NCBI GenBank assembly: GCA_905233685.1
Contig: CAJOEZ010000004.1
Span: 1-64,000 of the forward strand
DNA length: 64,000 bases
Source: an uncultured Bacteroidales bacterium
GTDB lineage: Bacteria > Bacteroidota > Bacteroidia > Bacteroidales > F082
Direction of reading: 5' to 3'
Shown here: one piece after another, positions 42,412-49,718 of the stretch
How positions within the stretch are numbered: the stretch's first letter is position 1
Layout: every line of letters begins with the position of its first letter
Made by a program: the position numbers and the translations under genes
The notes under the pieces: model-generated
Told to the model about the DNA's origin: nothing
Databases searched by the model: none
What the model saw: the letters and a program-made list of their open reading frames with translations, nothing else

Positions 42412-42419
42412 TTACAAAG
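42249..42419. repeat. Two tandem copies of an 87-bp repeat
   Basis: The unit beginning taaagcggcaaaaa recurs at 42251 and 42338 with few differences. Both contain ctttgta(c/t)gatggtttgaaaa and end gtcaataagttacaa. The second copy runs into the last codons of the AraC-type gene. Confidence 0.8.
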
Positions 42420-44049
42420 CATGGTTTTTGGATGCGTTTCGGTACTCAGTCGGGGTCATGGAGTATTGGCTGCGGAAGAGGCGAGTGAAGGTGCTGCGGT
42501 TGTTGAAGCCGCACTGCTCGGCAATGAGGCCGATGGGGGCATTGGTGGTGGCGAGCAACAGGGCAGCGTGACGGATGCGGTTCTGGTTGATGAAGTCGGC
42601 AGGGGTCATGCCGGCACACTCGCGCAGGGCATTGTAAACGTATTTGTAGTTGGTGCCGACAAGCCGAGCCAACGTCTCATGGTTGGCTTCGGCATCGCAA
42701 TAGACATCGGGGTTCTGCATCAGTTTGCACAATCGATTATACAATTGCTGGTTCTGCGTCAATGTCTCGGTCGGTTGCGATTGCTGCCGCTCACGTTCCT
42801 TGTCTTCAACCTCCTCGCGTTGCTTGATCTGTTCATAGAGCATGCGGTTCTTCTCTGCCAGAATGCGTTTGTCGCGGTTGACACGCCAAAGAATGTAGCC
42901 CATCAGCAGCAAGAGAAGCAGAGCACCGACGGCAACAAGGCGGTAGATGGCAGCCTGAGCCCTCGACTTTTCCAAGGCTAATTCCTTCTCGTGCGTCTGG
43001 TAGATGACAGCCAACTCGGCGGCATTGCTGCGTTTCTGCCATGTGAGGGCAGAGTCAATGGCGCTGACGATGGTGTCTGCCATCTCTAATGCATCGGTGG
43101 TGCGGCCTGCATGACGGAGGGCCGTATAGCGTGGAGCGAGCTTTTCGCGCACAACGTCAAAGGTGATGTGCGAGGTGTAAAAGGAGGAGAATGCCGTATC
43201 GATGGCGGCATAGAGGTCGGCTGCTTCGCTGTAGCGACCAACGGCCATCAAGTATTCGGCGGCTGTCGTGCTGCCCAGTGGGGTGAGAAAACGGCTTGGG
43301 GGTATGTTGGCGTACATGGCGGCAGCTTCGGCAGGATACCCCGTGGTTTGCAGAAGCCGCACACGATAAAGTGCCTGAATGCCACGGTATTCCTCTATCA
43401 ATGCCGAGTCGCCATGCCGCTCGTAAACTGCAAACTCCGCATCGGCGCGGTCGAGCCATTGTGCCGCCTCTTCGTAGTAGTCCATCTCGAAGAAAGCCAA
43501 AAAGATGCAGTCGCTCAGAACGACTAGGTCGAAGATGCCGTTGCCTTCGCTTCCGACAGCCTTGATGCGGGCCTCGTAGGCCTTGGCATAAGTCTGTTTG
43601 GCTGCGTCGTATTGTTTCAACTTCCGTTGGCAGTAGGCCATCTTGCTGAGCAAGGTGGACCGTTGTGCCGAAGGGAATTCATCGTTCCCCTCGACATGCT
43701 CCAATATCTCGCCTAAAACGGCAACGGCCCCAGCCAGGTCGCCGCGCTCGCAGAGCAAATGGGCATAGCGGAACCCCGCCTCGCCGTACAGCCACCAATC
43801 TTCTTCGGGGTTTTCCTTCATCGTGCGATAGACCTTGCCATAGTAAAACTCAGCCAACCGAAACTGCCACGCCTGGTCATACTCCAAACCACGGTTGTAG
43901 TCTTGCGTCGCTTCCTTCAAGGTTTCTGATAACTTGTCGACATTCCGTCTGTCGCAACCCACCAAAACTAACACCGCACAGAAGCAAAACACCCAGCCTC
44001 CATGGATCAAAGCGAAAAAGAGATCATATTTCTGAATGTGATTTCGCAT
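42412..44049 (-). CDS. TPR-containing AraC-family transmembrane regulator
   Basis: A one-component sensor of 545 aa. A lipobox-like hydrophobic start (FCAVLVLVGC) leads to a periplasmic helical-repeat sensor of about 300 residues. One transmembrane helix follows (LVAVGALLLLLLMGYILW), then a coiled-coil stretch and a C-terminal AraC helix-turn-helix (GTNYKYVYNALRECAGMTPADFINQNRIRHA, GLIAEQCGFNNRSTFTRLFRSQYSMTPTEYRN). The ATG at 44049 is chosen because the -7 box (44072-44065) overlaps the alternative start at 44067. Its 3' end lies in the repeat beside the LRR gene, a plausible but unproven target. Confidence 0.85.
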   Translation of the reverse strand: MRNHIQKYDLFFALIHGGWVFCFCAVLVLVGCDRRNVDKLSETLKEATQDYNRGLEYDQAWQFRLAEFYYGKVYRTMKENPEEDWWLYGEAGFRYAHLLCERGDLAGAVAVLGEILEHVEGNDEFPSAQRSTLLSKMAYCQRKLKQYDAAKQTYAKAYEARIKAVGSEGNGIFDLVVLSDCIFLAFFEMDYYEEAAQWLDRADAEFAVYERHGDSALIEEYRGIQALYRVRLLQTTGYPAEAAAMYANIPPSRFLTPLGSTTAAEYLMAVGRYSEAADLYAAIDTAFSSFYTSHITFDVVREKLAPRYTALRHAGRTTDALEMADTIVSAIDSALTWQKRSNAAELAVIYQTHEKELALEKSRAQAAIYRLVAVGALLLLLLMGYILWRVNRDKRILAEKNRMLYEQIKQREEVEDKERERQQSQPTETLTQNQQLYNRLCKLMQNPDVYCDAEANHETLARLVGTNYKYVYNALRECAGMTPADFINQNRIRHAALLLATTNAPIGLIAEQCGFNNRSTFTRLFRSQYSMTPTEYRNASKNHAL

Positions 44050-44064
44050 GTTTTCTTGTGGCTG

Positions 44065-44072
44065 CAAAAGTA
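44065..44072 (-). promoter_or_regulatory. -7 box for the TPR-AraC gene
   Basis: Minus-strand TACTTTTG followed by CAGCC gives a leader of only a few nt to the ATG at 44049. It lies back to back with the plus-strand box at 44087. Confidence 0.45.
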
Positions 44073-44086
44073 CGAATAAAATTTAG

Positions 44087-44094
44087 TAGTTTTG
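44087..44094 (+). promoter_or_regulatory. -7 box for the AlkD-like gene
   Basis: TAGTTTTG followed by CAGCCG, 20 nt before the ATG. No TTTG lies at the standard spacing. Confidence 0.45.
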
Positions 44095-44114
44095 CAGCCG
44101 AATTTGATAAAATC

Positions 44115-44840
44115 ATGAGAACAAACCTACTTTCCAATAGAATTATAGACGCACAAGACCCCACTCAAGTCGAAGGCCTGTCGCGATTCTTCAAGACGGG
44201 GAAAGGGCAATACGGCGAGGGCGACAAGTTTTTGGGCATCAAGGTGCCGGTGACACGCGAGGTGGTGAAAGAATGCTGGCAAGAGACCTCTTTCGAGGAT
44301 TTGGAAAACTGTATCCGTTCCGAATATCACGAAATGCGCTTGGCCGCTCTCTTGACTTTGGTGCAAATCTTCATGCACGCCAAGAAAGACAAGACTTTGC
44401 AGCAACAATGCATCGATTTCTACCTCACTCATACACAATACATTAACAATTGGGATTTGGTGGATTTGTCGTGTTACGAACTGCTCGGCACGTGGCTCTT
44501 GGACAAGAACAGAACCCTGCTCTACGACCTCGCTCGCGACGGCAAGACGATTTGGGAGCAGCGCATCGGAATGGTGAGCACGATGCAGTTTATTCGTCAC
44601 GGTGAATTGGACGACACATACGCCATTGCCGACCTTTTTTTGGAAAAGCCCAAACCCTTGCACGACTTGCTCCAAAAGGCTGTCGGTTGGCTTTTGCGCG
44701 AGGCGGGCAAACGCGATGAGCAACGCCTGAAAAACTGGTTATCAACGCGTTATCAAACCATGCCGCGCACCATGCTGCGATATGCGATTGAAAAGTTTCC
44801 GGAAGAAGAACGAATGTTTTTTATGAATAGTAATGCCTAA
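44115..44840 (+). CDS. AlkD-like DNA alkylation repair protein
   Basis: A HEAT-like repeat DNA glycosylase of 241 aa, predicted to excise alkylated purines. The motifs FLGIKVPVTREVVKECW, EYHEMRLAALLTLVQIF, NNWDLVDLSCYELLG and the last helices KAVGWLLREAGKRDEQRL and MPRTMLRYAIEKFPEEER match the family. Earlier in-frame codons back to 43665 are antisense to the regulator gene and have no meaning. A complete REP pair begins 6 nt after its stop. Confidence 0.9.
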   Translation: MRTNLLSNRIIDAQDPTQVEGLSRFFKTGKGQYGEGDKFLGIKVPVTREVVKECWQETSFEDLENCIRSEYHEMRLAALLTLVQIFMHAKKDKTLQQQCIDFYLTHTQYINNWDLVDLSCYELLGTWLLDKNRTLLYDLARDGKTIWEQRIGMVSTMQFIRHGELDDTYAIADLFLEKPKPLHDLLQKAVGWLLREAGKRDEQRLKNWLSTRYQTMPRTMLRYAIEKFPEEERMFFMNSNA

Positions 44841-44846
44841 ATAAAC

Positions 44847-44898
44847 GGCGTTTCGACAGGCTCAACGACCTTAGGTCCCTGAGCTTGTCGAAGGGCCG
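44847..44898. repeat. Complete two-arm REP family A element
   Basis: Arm 1 ggcgtttcgacaggctcaac (then gacc) and arm 2 ggtccctgagcttgtcgaag (then ggcc) are imperfect inverse complements separated by tta, forming a hairpin of about 50 nt. It lies between the AlkD-like gene and the hydrolase ATG, 10 nt upstream of the latter. Confidence 0.8.
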
Positions 44899-44908
44899 AC
44901 ATAAAGAT

Positions 44909-46084
44909 ATGTCAGACATCCAGCTTCATTATATCGAACAAGGCCAAAGCCAACCGCTGATTTTGCTGCACGGCAACGGCGAGAACTGTGACTATTTTGA
45001 GCATCAAATTCCTTGTTTTTCATCTAATTATCATGTCATAGCTTTAGATACGCGCGGACACGGAAAATCGCCGAGAGGAGAGAAAACCTTCAGCATCAAG
45101 CAGTTTGCAGAGGACTTGCACGACTTCATGGACGAAAAAGGCATAGAAAAAGCTGTTTTGCTCGGCTTCTCCGATGGCGGCAACATCGCCCTGACTTTTG
45201 CCCTAAAATATCCAGAACGTGTTGAAAAACTGATTCTTAACGGTGCCAACCTATTTCCAAGCGGCGTGAAACCTTTGTACCAATGGCCCATCGAAATCGG
45301 TTACCATATCGCAAAATTCTTTTCCAAAAAATCAGCCGAAGCCAAGAAAAACACCGAAATGCTCGGTCTGATGGTCAATGAGCCTCACATCGAGCCTTCG
45401 GAACTCTTTCGGCTGACCATGCCTACTTTGGTCATTGCCGGCACGAAAGACATGATTAAAGAATCGCATACGCGGCTGATTTATAACAGTTTGCCGAACG
45501 CGCAATTGGCCATTCTTGAAGGCGACCATTTCCTTGCCAACAAACGCCCCGAAGCTTTCAACGCCATGGTGAAGAGCTTCCTTTCAGGATACATGATTCG
45601 CCGTTCCACGATGGACGACCTGCCGACCATTCTCCGCCTCCGCGACCAAGCCCGCGACATCATGCGCAGCTACGGCAACACTTTCCAGTGGCCCGACGGC
45701 TATCCGCGCGATGAGATGTTCCAGAAGGATATTGAATCAGACGGCAGCTATGTCATGGCGGACGAATCGGGCGAGATTGTCGGGACGTTTGCCCTGTTGC
45801 CCAACCCCGAGGTGACTTACAACGTGATTTATAACGGCCAATGGCTTGACAACGAGCCATATCACGTCATTCACCGCATTGCCAGCACACCCGATTCGCA
45901 CGGCGTTTTAGATGCTGTTTTGGACTATTGTGAGGCCGTCGCGCCCAACATCCGTATTGACACGCACGAGGCCAACGTCATCATGCGCAAAGGCTTGGGA
46001 AAGCATGGTTATCAATACTGTGGCATCATCCACCTACTTAATGGAGACGAACGTTTGGCCTTCCAGAAAAATACGAATTTGTAA
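44909..46084 (+). CDS. Alpha/beta hydrolase fused to a GNAT acetyltransferase
   Basis: Residues 1-225 form an alpha/beta hydrolase: oxyanion motif LLHGNGENCDYF, nucleophile Ser88 in GFSDGG, catalytic-type His207 in GDHF and an Asp in AGTKDM. From Met229 a GNAT fold starts (MIRRSTMDDLPTILRLRDQARDIM) and runs to the end with DTHEANVIMRKGLGKHGYQYCG, the acetyl-CoA binding half. Each is a common single-gene protein, so the fusion suggests linked steps on one substrate, but that is inference. The ATG at 44909 is used; earlier in-frame codons are REP sequence. Confidence 0.85.
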   Translation: MSDIQLHYIEQGQSQPLILLHGNGENCDYFEHQIPCFSSNYHVIALDTRGHGKSPRGEKTFSIKQFAEDLHDFMDEKGIEKAVLLGFSDGGNIALTFALKYPERVEKLILNGANLFPSGVKPLYQWPIEIGYHIAKFFSKKSAEAKKNTEMLGLMVNEPHIEPSELFRLTMPTLVIAGTKDMIKESHTRLIYNSLPNAQLAILEGDHFLANKRPEAFNAMVKSFLSGYMIRRSTMDDLPTILRLRDQARDIMRSYGNTFQWPDGYPRDEMFQKDIESDGSYVMADESGEIVGTFALLPNPEVTYNVIYNGQWLDNEPYHVIHRIASTPDSHGVLDAVLDYCEAVAPNIRIDTHEANVIMRKGLGKHGYQYCGIIHLLNGDERLAFQKNTNL

Positions 46085-46101
46085 ATAGCCAAACGCACAA
46101 T

Positions 46102-46686
46102 TCACAACTTCACCCGTTCGGGATTCTCAGCGATGAACTTGCTCCAATCGGGGCGACGGTGTGCCTTGGCTTTCTCGGTGGTATGCTTGGTGTAGTTCAC
46201 ATCCTTACCCTTTGAAATCGAATGACATACGGCAGCAGCCACAGCATCAGTGGCATCGAAAAACTGAGGGTTCTCTTCGGTCTTCAGGATAAAATGCACC
46301 ATCTTGGCCACCTGCTCTTTCGAGGCGTTGCCGTTGCCCGTGATGGTTTGTTTGATGGTCTTGGGCGAATACTCGAAAATAGGGATGTCGCGATAGAGCG
46401 CAGCGGCCATGGCCACCCCTTGGGCGCGACCCAACTTCAACATCGACTGCACATTTTTCCCGAAAAACGGTGCCTCAATGGCCAACTCATCGGGGTGATA
46501 GGTGTTGACGATTTCCAAAACACGCTCGAAGATTTTCTTCAATTTTAGCGCCTGATTTTCAAGTTTCTTCAAATTGACGACCCCCATCGTGATGATTTCC
46601 AGCTTCTTGCCTTGCTCACGGACGATGCCATAACCCATCACCATGGTGCCCGGGTCGATACCTAATATGATTTTCTCCTGTTCCAT
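46102..46686 (-). CDS. ruvC: Crossover junction endodeoxyribonuclease RuvC
   Basis: RuvC resolves Holliday junctions together with RuvAB. The four acidic catalytic residues are present: Asp11 (LGIDPGT), Glu71 (AIEAPFF), Asp144 and Asp147 (FFDATDAVA). The C-terminus is about 30 residues longer than E. coli RuvC. It stands alone, convergent with the hydrolase fusion. Minus-strand TATTTTTG at 46707-46700 is the likely -7 box. Confidence 0.95.
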   Translation of the reverse strand: MEQEKIILGIDPGTMVMGYGIVREQGKKLEIITMGVVNLKKLENQALKLKKIFERVLEIVNTYHPDELAIEAPFFGKNVQSMLKLGRAQGVAMAAALYRDIPIFEYSPKTIKQTITGNGNASKEQVAKMVHFILKTEENPQFFDATDAVAAAVCHSISKGKDVNYTKHTTEKAKAHRRPDWSKFIAENPERVKL

Positions 46687-46774
46687 CCTGGATTTTTTGC
46701 AAAAATAATCATTTTTTCCAATACAGTTCTTAGCCCTCTCCCCTATTTGGAATAGATTTTGATTCTTTTTTTAC

Positions 46775-46782
46775 TACTTTTG
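46775..46782 (+). promoter_or_regulatory. -7 box for the 16-residue-repeat protein gene
   Basis: TACTTTTG followed by CATTG, 33 nt before the ATG at 46816. A TTTG at 46746-46749 is 25 nt upstream, longer than the usual spacer. Confidence 0.4.
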
Positions 46783-46815
46783 CATTGATTAATCAACCAT
46801 AAAAAAGAAGAAAAA

Positions 46816-47229
46816 ATGAAAGCACTACGAGCATTTTTCTTGATCATGGCCATGATGATGGCTTCAGGCGCAATGGCACAAACCGTTTACAACGGCAGCG
46901 GTTCGAGCATCGGTAAAATTGAAAGTGACGGCACCGTTCGCAACAGCTCTGGTTCCAGCATCGGAAAGTTCGACAGCGACGGAACCATCCGCAATGGCAG
47001 TGGCTCCAGCATCGGAAAGATTGATAAGGACGGTACCTTCCGCAACAGCTCCGGCTCAAGTATTGGCAAAATGGACAATGACGGTACTGTGCGCAATGGC
47101 TCAGGCGCCAGTATCGGCAAGGTGGAACGCGACGGCACTGTCCGCAATGGCTCAGGCTCCAGCATCGGCAAGGCATCGGGCGTTCCCCGCGAGTGGGTGG
47201 CGGCTTATTTCTTTTTCTTCTTCAATTAG
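46816..47229 (+). CDS. Secreted protein of six 16-residue repeats
   Basis: A signal peptide (MKALRAFFLIMAMMMASGAMAQ) is followed by six repeats of NGSGSSIGKIxxDGTVR, each with an alternating pattern typical of short beta-strand propeller or flower folds. A closing segment VPREWVAAYFFFFFN has an aromatic tail. Similar Bacteroidota proteins are called '5-fold beta-flower'; I use that name tentatively. The number of repeats and the final FFFFF suggest packing or membrane contact. Function unknown. The 48-bp DNA repeats could change copy number. Confidence 0.7.
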   Translation: MKALRAFFLIMAMMMASGAMAQTVYNGSGSSIGKIESDGTVRNSSGSSIGKFDSDGTIRNGSGSSIGKIDKDGTFRNSSGSSIGKMDNDGTVRNGSGASIGKVERDGTVRNGSGSSIGKASGVPREWVAAYFFFFFN

Positions 47230-47281
47230 CGCGAAGGAAATTTTTTTGAAAAAATACCACGCGCAATTGCCATAAATGCGT

Positions 47282-47289
47282 TACCTTTG
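47282..47289 (+). promoter_or_regulatory. -7 box for the SAM hydroxide adenosyltransferase gene
   Basis: TACCTTTG followed by CAAAA, 29 nt before the ATG at 47319. No -33 TTTG at the standard distance. Confidence 0.4.
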
Positions 47290-47318
47290 CAAAATCAGAC
47301 CACTTGTCAAGGGAAACG

Positions 47319-48140
47319 ATGGCAATTATCACATTAACAAGCGATTGGGGTTATTCCGACTACTACGTTGCAGCCGTGAAAGGGACGATTTTGTCTTATC
47401 TTCCCGATGCAACCATCGTTGACATCACCCACGAAATCGAGCCGTTTAACATCCCGCAAGTGGGCTTCACCTTGCGGAACTGTTTTCGAAGCTTTCCGCA
47501 GGGAACAATACACATCATCGCTGTCGACACGGTTGAATCGCCTGAAAATCCGCACGTTGTGGTGAAAGCCGAAGGACAATATTTCATCGGAACGGACAAC
47601 GGCATCTTTAGCCACATCCTTAATGAGGGCAAGTTTGAGGAAGCGGTTTACATCGATGTGCCGCAGGATTCCGAAACGTTCAACTTCGCCACGCGCGACC
47701 GCTTCGTCAAGGTGGCCGCGATGATTGCCCAAGGAGAGCCGTTGTCGAATATCGGCGCGCCGCGCGAGAAGCTCAACATGGGTGGCGTGTTCTGTGCCGT
47801 GGTTCGCGACAACACCATCGAGGGTGTAGTGATTCACATTGATTCCTACGAGAACCTCATCACGAACATCACCAAGGAAATGTTTGAGAGGGAACGCCGT
47901 GGTCGCAGCTTCACCATCATGGTAAAAGGCAATCTTTACACAATCGACAAGATTTCAGACAGTTACATGGATGTACGCGAAGTCGATTTGGTGGCCATTT
48001 TCGGCTCTCACGGCTATCTTGAGCTTGCATTGAGGGAGGCTAAGCTGGCATCGTTGTGCGGCATTGAGCTGTCGTCAAGCATCAAGGTGGTGTTCCATGA
48101 TGCCGATGACGCGCAACAAGAAAAATCCACATTATTCTGA
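47319..48140 (+). CDS. SAM hydroxide adenosyltransferase (DUF62 family)
   Basis: The family hydrolyses S-adenosylmethionine to adenosine and methionine using water or hydroxide. It is structurally related to fluorinase and chlorinase. The motifs ITLTSDWGYSDYYVAAVKG and IHIIAVDTVES lie in the N-terminal half, and GVVIHIDSYENLITNI in the C-terminal half. The ATG at 47319 gives the usual start; a TTG at 47304 adds five residues. Its end overlaps the convergent PAP2 gene by 9 nt. Confidence 0.88.
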   Translation: MAIITLTSDWGYSDYYVAAVKGTILSYLPDATIVDITHEIEPFNIPQVGFTLRNCFRSFPQGTIHIIAVDTVESPENPHVVVKAEGQYFIGTDNGIFSHILNEGKFEEAVYIDVPQDSETFNFATRDRFVKVAAMIAQGEPLSNIGAPREKLNMGGVFCAVVRDNTIEGVVIHIDSYENLITNITKEMFERERRGRSFTIMVKGNLYTIDKISDSYMDVREVDLVAIFGSHGYLELALREAKLASLCGIELSSSIKVVFHDADDAQQEKSTLF

Positions 48141-48698
48141 GACCTTTTTCTCTATCCTCTGAAACACTTTCCAAAGCACCAGCCCGACCAATGCACCGAG
48201 AATGGCACCGCAAACGATGTCGCCCGGATAATGGAAACCAATGTAAATGCGGCTGTAACTTGAAACGAAGGCCCAGAAAAACAGCACGATAGCAGGCCAA
48301 GGGCGAAAGTTCCGCAAAGCGGGAGTCAAGAACGTTGCGATGGCAAAAGTGTTGGCGGCATGGGAAGAAGTGAAGCTGAATCGTCCACCAGCCAAACCTT
48401 TGGGAAGATATATCATACCTTCAAATTCCTCATTGAAACACGGCCTAATTCGATGAAAATAAGGCTTCAATAAATGCGACGAGATTTGGTCAGAGCAAAG
48501 CACCACAACACCGACAGCCAAGAAGACCCACCAACAGCGCTTGCCGTATTGCTTCACCGTCCAATATATTAATAATAGGTATAGCGGCATCCAGACCCAC
48601 ATGTCGGTGATGAGCAGCATTACTTTGTCCATCCAATCGGTGTGGAGGCCGTTGAGGTAGAGAAAGAGATCGGAGTCGATGTCGGAGAGGGTGTTCAT
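48132..48698 (-). CDS. PAP2-family phosphatase
   Basis: An inner-membrane lipid phosphatase of 188 aa, such as an undecaprenyl-diphosphate phosphatase. All three motifs are present: K78xxxxxxRP (KPYFHRIRP), SSHA (111-114) and SRxxxGxHxxxD (150-160, with His156 and Asp160). About five helices. It is the last gene of the ricT-to-PAP2 run, starting directly after the obg stop. A role in recycling the cell-wall lipid carrier would suit its link to PBP1A. Confidence 0.88.
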   Translation of the reverse strand: MNTLSDIDSDLFLYLNGLHTDWMDKVMLLITDMWVWMPLYLLLIYWTVKQYGKRCWWVFLAVGVVVLCSDQISSHLLKPYFHRIRPCFNEEFEGMIYLPKGLAGGRFSFTSSHAANTFAIATFLTPALRNFRPWPAIVLFFWAFVSSYSRIYIGFHYPGDIVCGAILGALVGLVLWKVFQRIEKKVSE

Positions 48699-49709
48699 TT
48701 ACCAATCCTCCCCTTCGTCGGTCTTATTCAGCGTCAACCAAATCAAGTCCTTCAACTCGTTAATGCCTTGATTGGCAACGGAACTGATGAACACATGCGG
48801 CACCTTCTTGGGCAGGTGCTTCTTGATTTCCTTGATGCGGTCGTCATCCACAAGGTCGCACTTCGTGATGGCCAAAATGCGGTCTTTGTCCAACAGCTCG
48901 GGATTGTATTTCTTCAGCTCGTTGAGCAAGATGTCGTACTCTTTCTTCACGTCGTCGGTGTTGGCGGGTACCATAAAGAGTAAAGTTGAATTTCTCTCGA
49001 TATGACGCAAGAATCTGATTCCCAAACCTTTTCCCTCTGCCGCACCTTCGATAATACCAGGGATGTCAGCCATGACGAAACTGCGGTGCTCGCGGTAGCT
49101 GACAATGCCCAAATTGGGCACCAAAGTGGTGAAAGGATAATCCGCAATCTCAGGCTTAGCCGCCGAAACCACCGACAGCAGCGTGGACTTGCCCGCGTTG
49201 GGGAAGCCTACCAAACCCACATCGGCCAAGAGCTTCAGTTCCAGTGTAATCCACTCCTCTTGGCTTGGTTCGCCAGGCTGGGCAAACTTGGGCGCTTGCA
49301 GAGTAGCCGTCTTGAAGAAGGCATTGCCCTTGCCGCCGCGACCGCCCTTGAGGAGCACGATTTCCTGCTTGTCCTCAGTGATTTCGGCTATTTGCGTGTG
49401 GTCTTCGGCGTGGAAAGCCACCGTGCCGAGTGGCACGTCAATATAAATGTCGTTGCCAGCCGCGCCAGTGAGTTGGTTTTTGCCGCCTGACACACCATCG
49501 CCAGCAAAGATGTGTTTGGTATAGCGCAAGTGCAGCAAAGTCCAAAGCTGGGCATTACCGCGCATGATGACATTGCCGCCGCGACCGCCGTCGCCGCCGT
49601 CGGGGCCGCCTTTGGGGATGTATTTCTCGCGGCGGAAGTGCAGCGAGCCTGCACCACCCTTGCCCGAACGGCAGAATATCTTTACGTAATCAACGAAATT
49701 TGAAGTCAT
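48699..49709 (-). CDS. obg: GTPase Obg
   Basis: An essential ribosome-assembly and stress-related GTPase (336 aa). The glycine-rich Obg fold covers 1-158 ([27 protein letters not shown]). The G domain includes [18 protein letters not shown] and TKCD. The C-terminal domain of some Obg proteins is short here. Start [12 protein letters not shown]; the gene follows the PBP1A stop by 9 nt. Confidence 0.95.
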   Translation of the reverse strand: MTSNFVDYVKIFCRSGKGGAGSLHFRREKYIPKGGPDGGDGGRGGNVIMRGNAQLWTLLHLRYTKHIFAGDGVSGGKNQLTGAAGNDIYIDVPLGTVAFHAEDHTQIAEITEDKQEIVLLKGGRGGKGNAFFKTATLQAPKFAQPGEPSQEEWITLELKLLADVGLVGFPNAGKSTLLSVVSAAKPEIADYPFTTLVPNLGIVSYREHRSFVMADIPGIIEGAAEGKGLGIRFLRHIERNSTLLFMVPANTDDVKKEYDILLNELKKYNPELLDKDRILAITKCDLVDDDRIKEIKKHLPKKVPHVFISSVANQGINELKDLIWLTLNKTDEGEDW

Positions 49710-49718
49710 AGGATCGGA

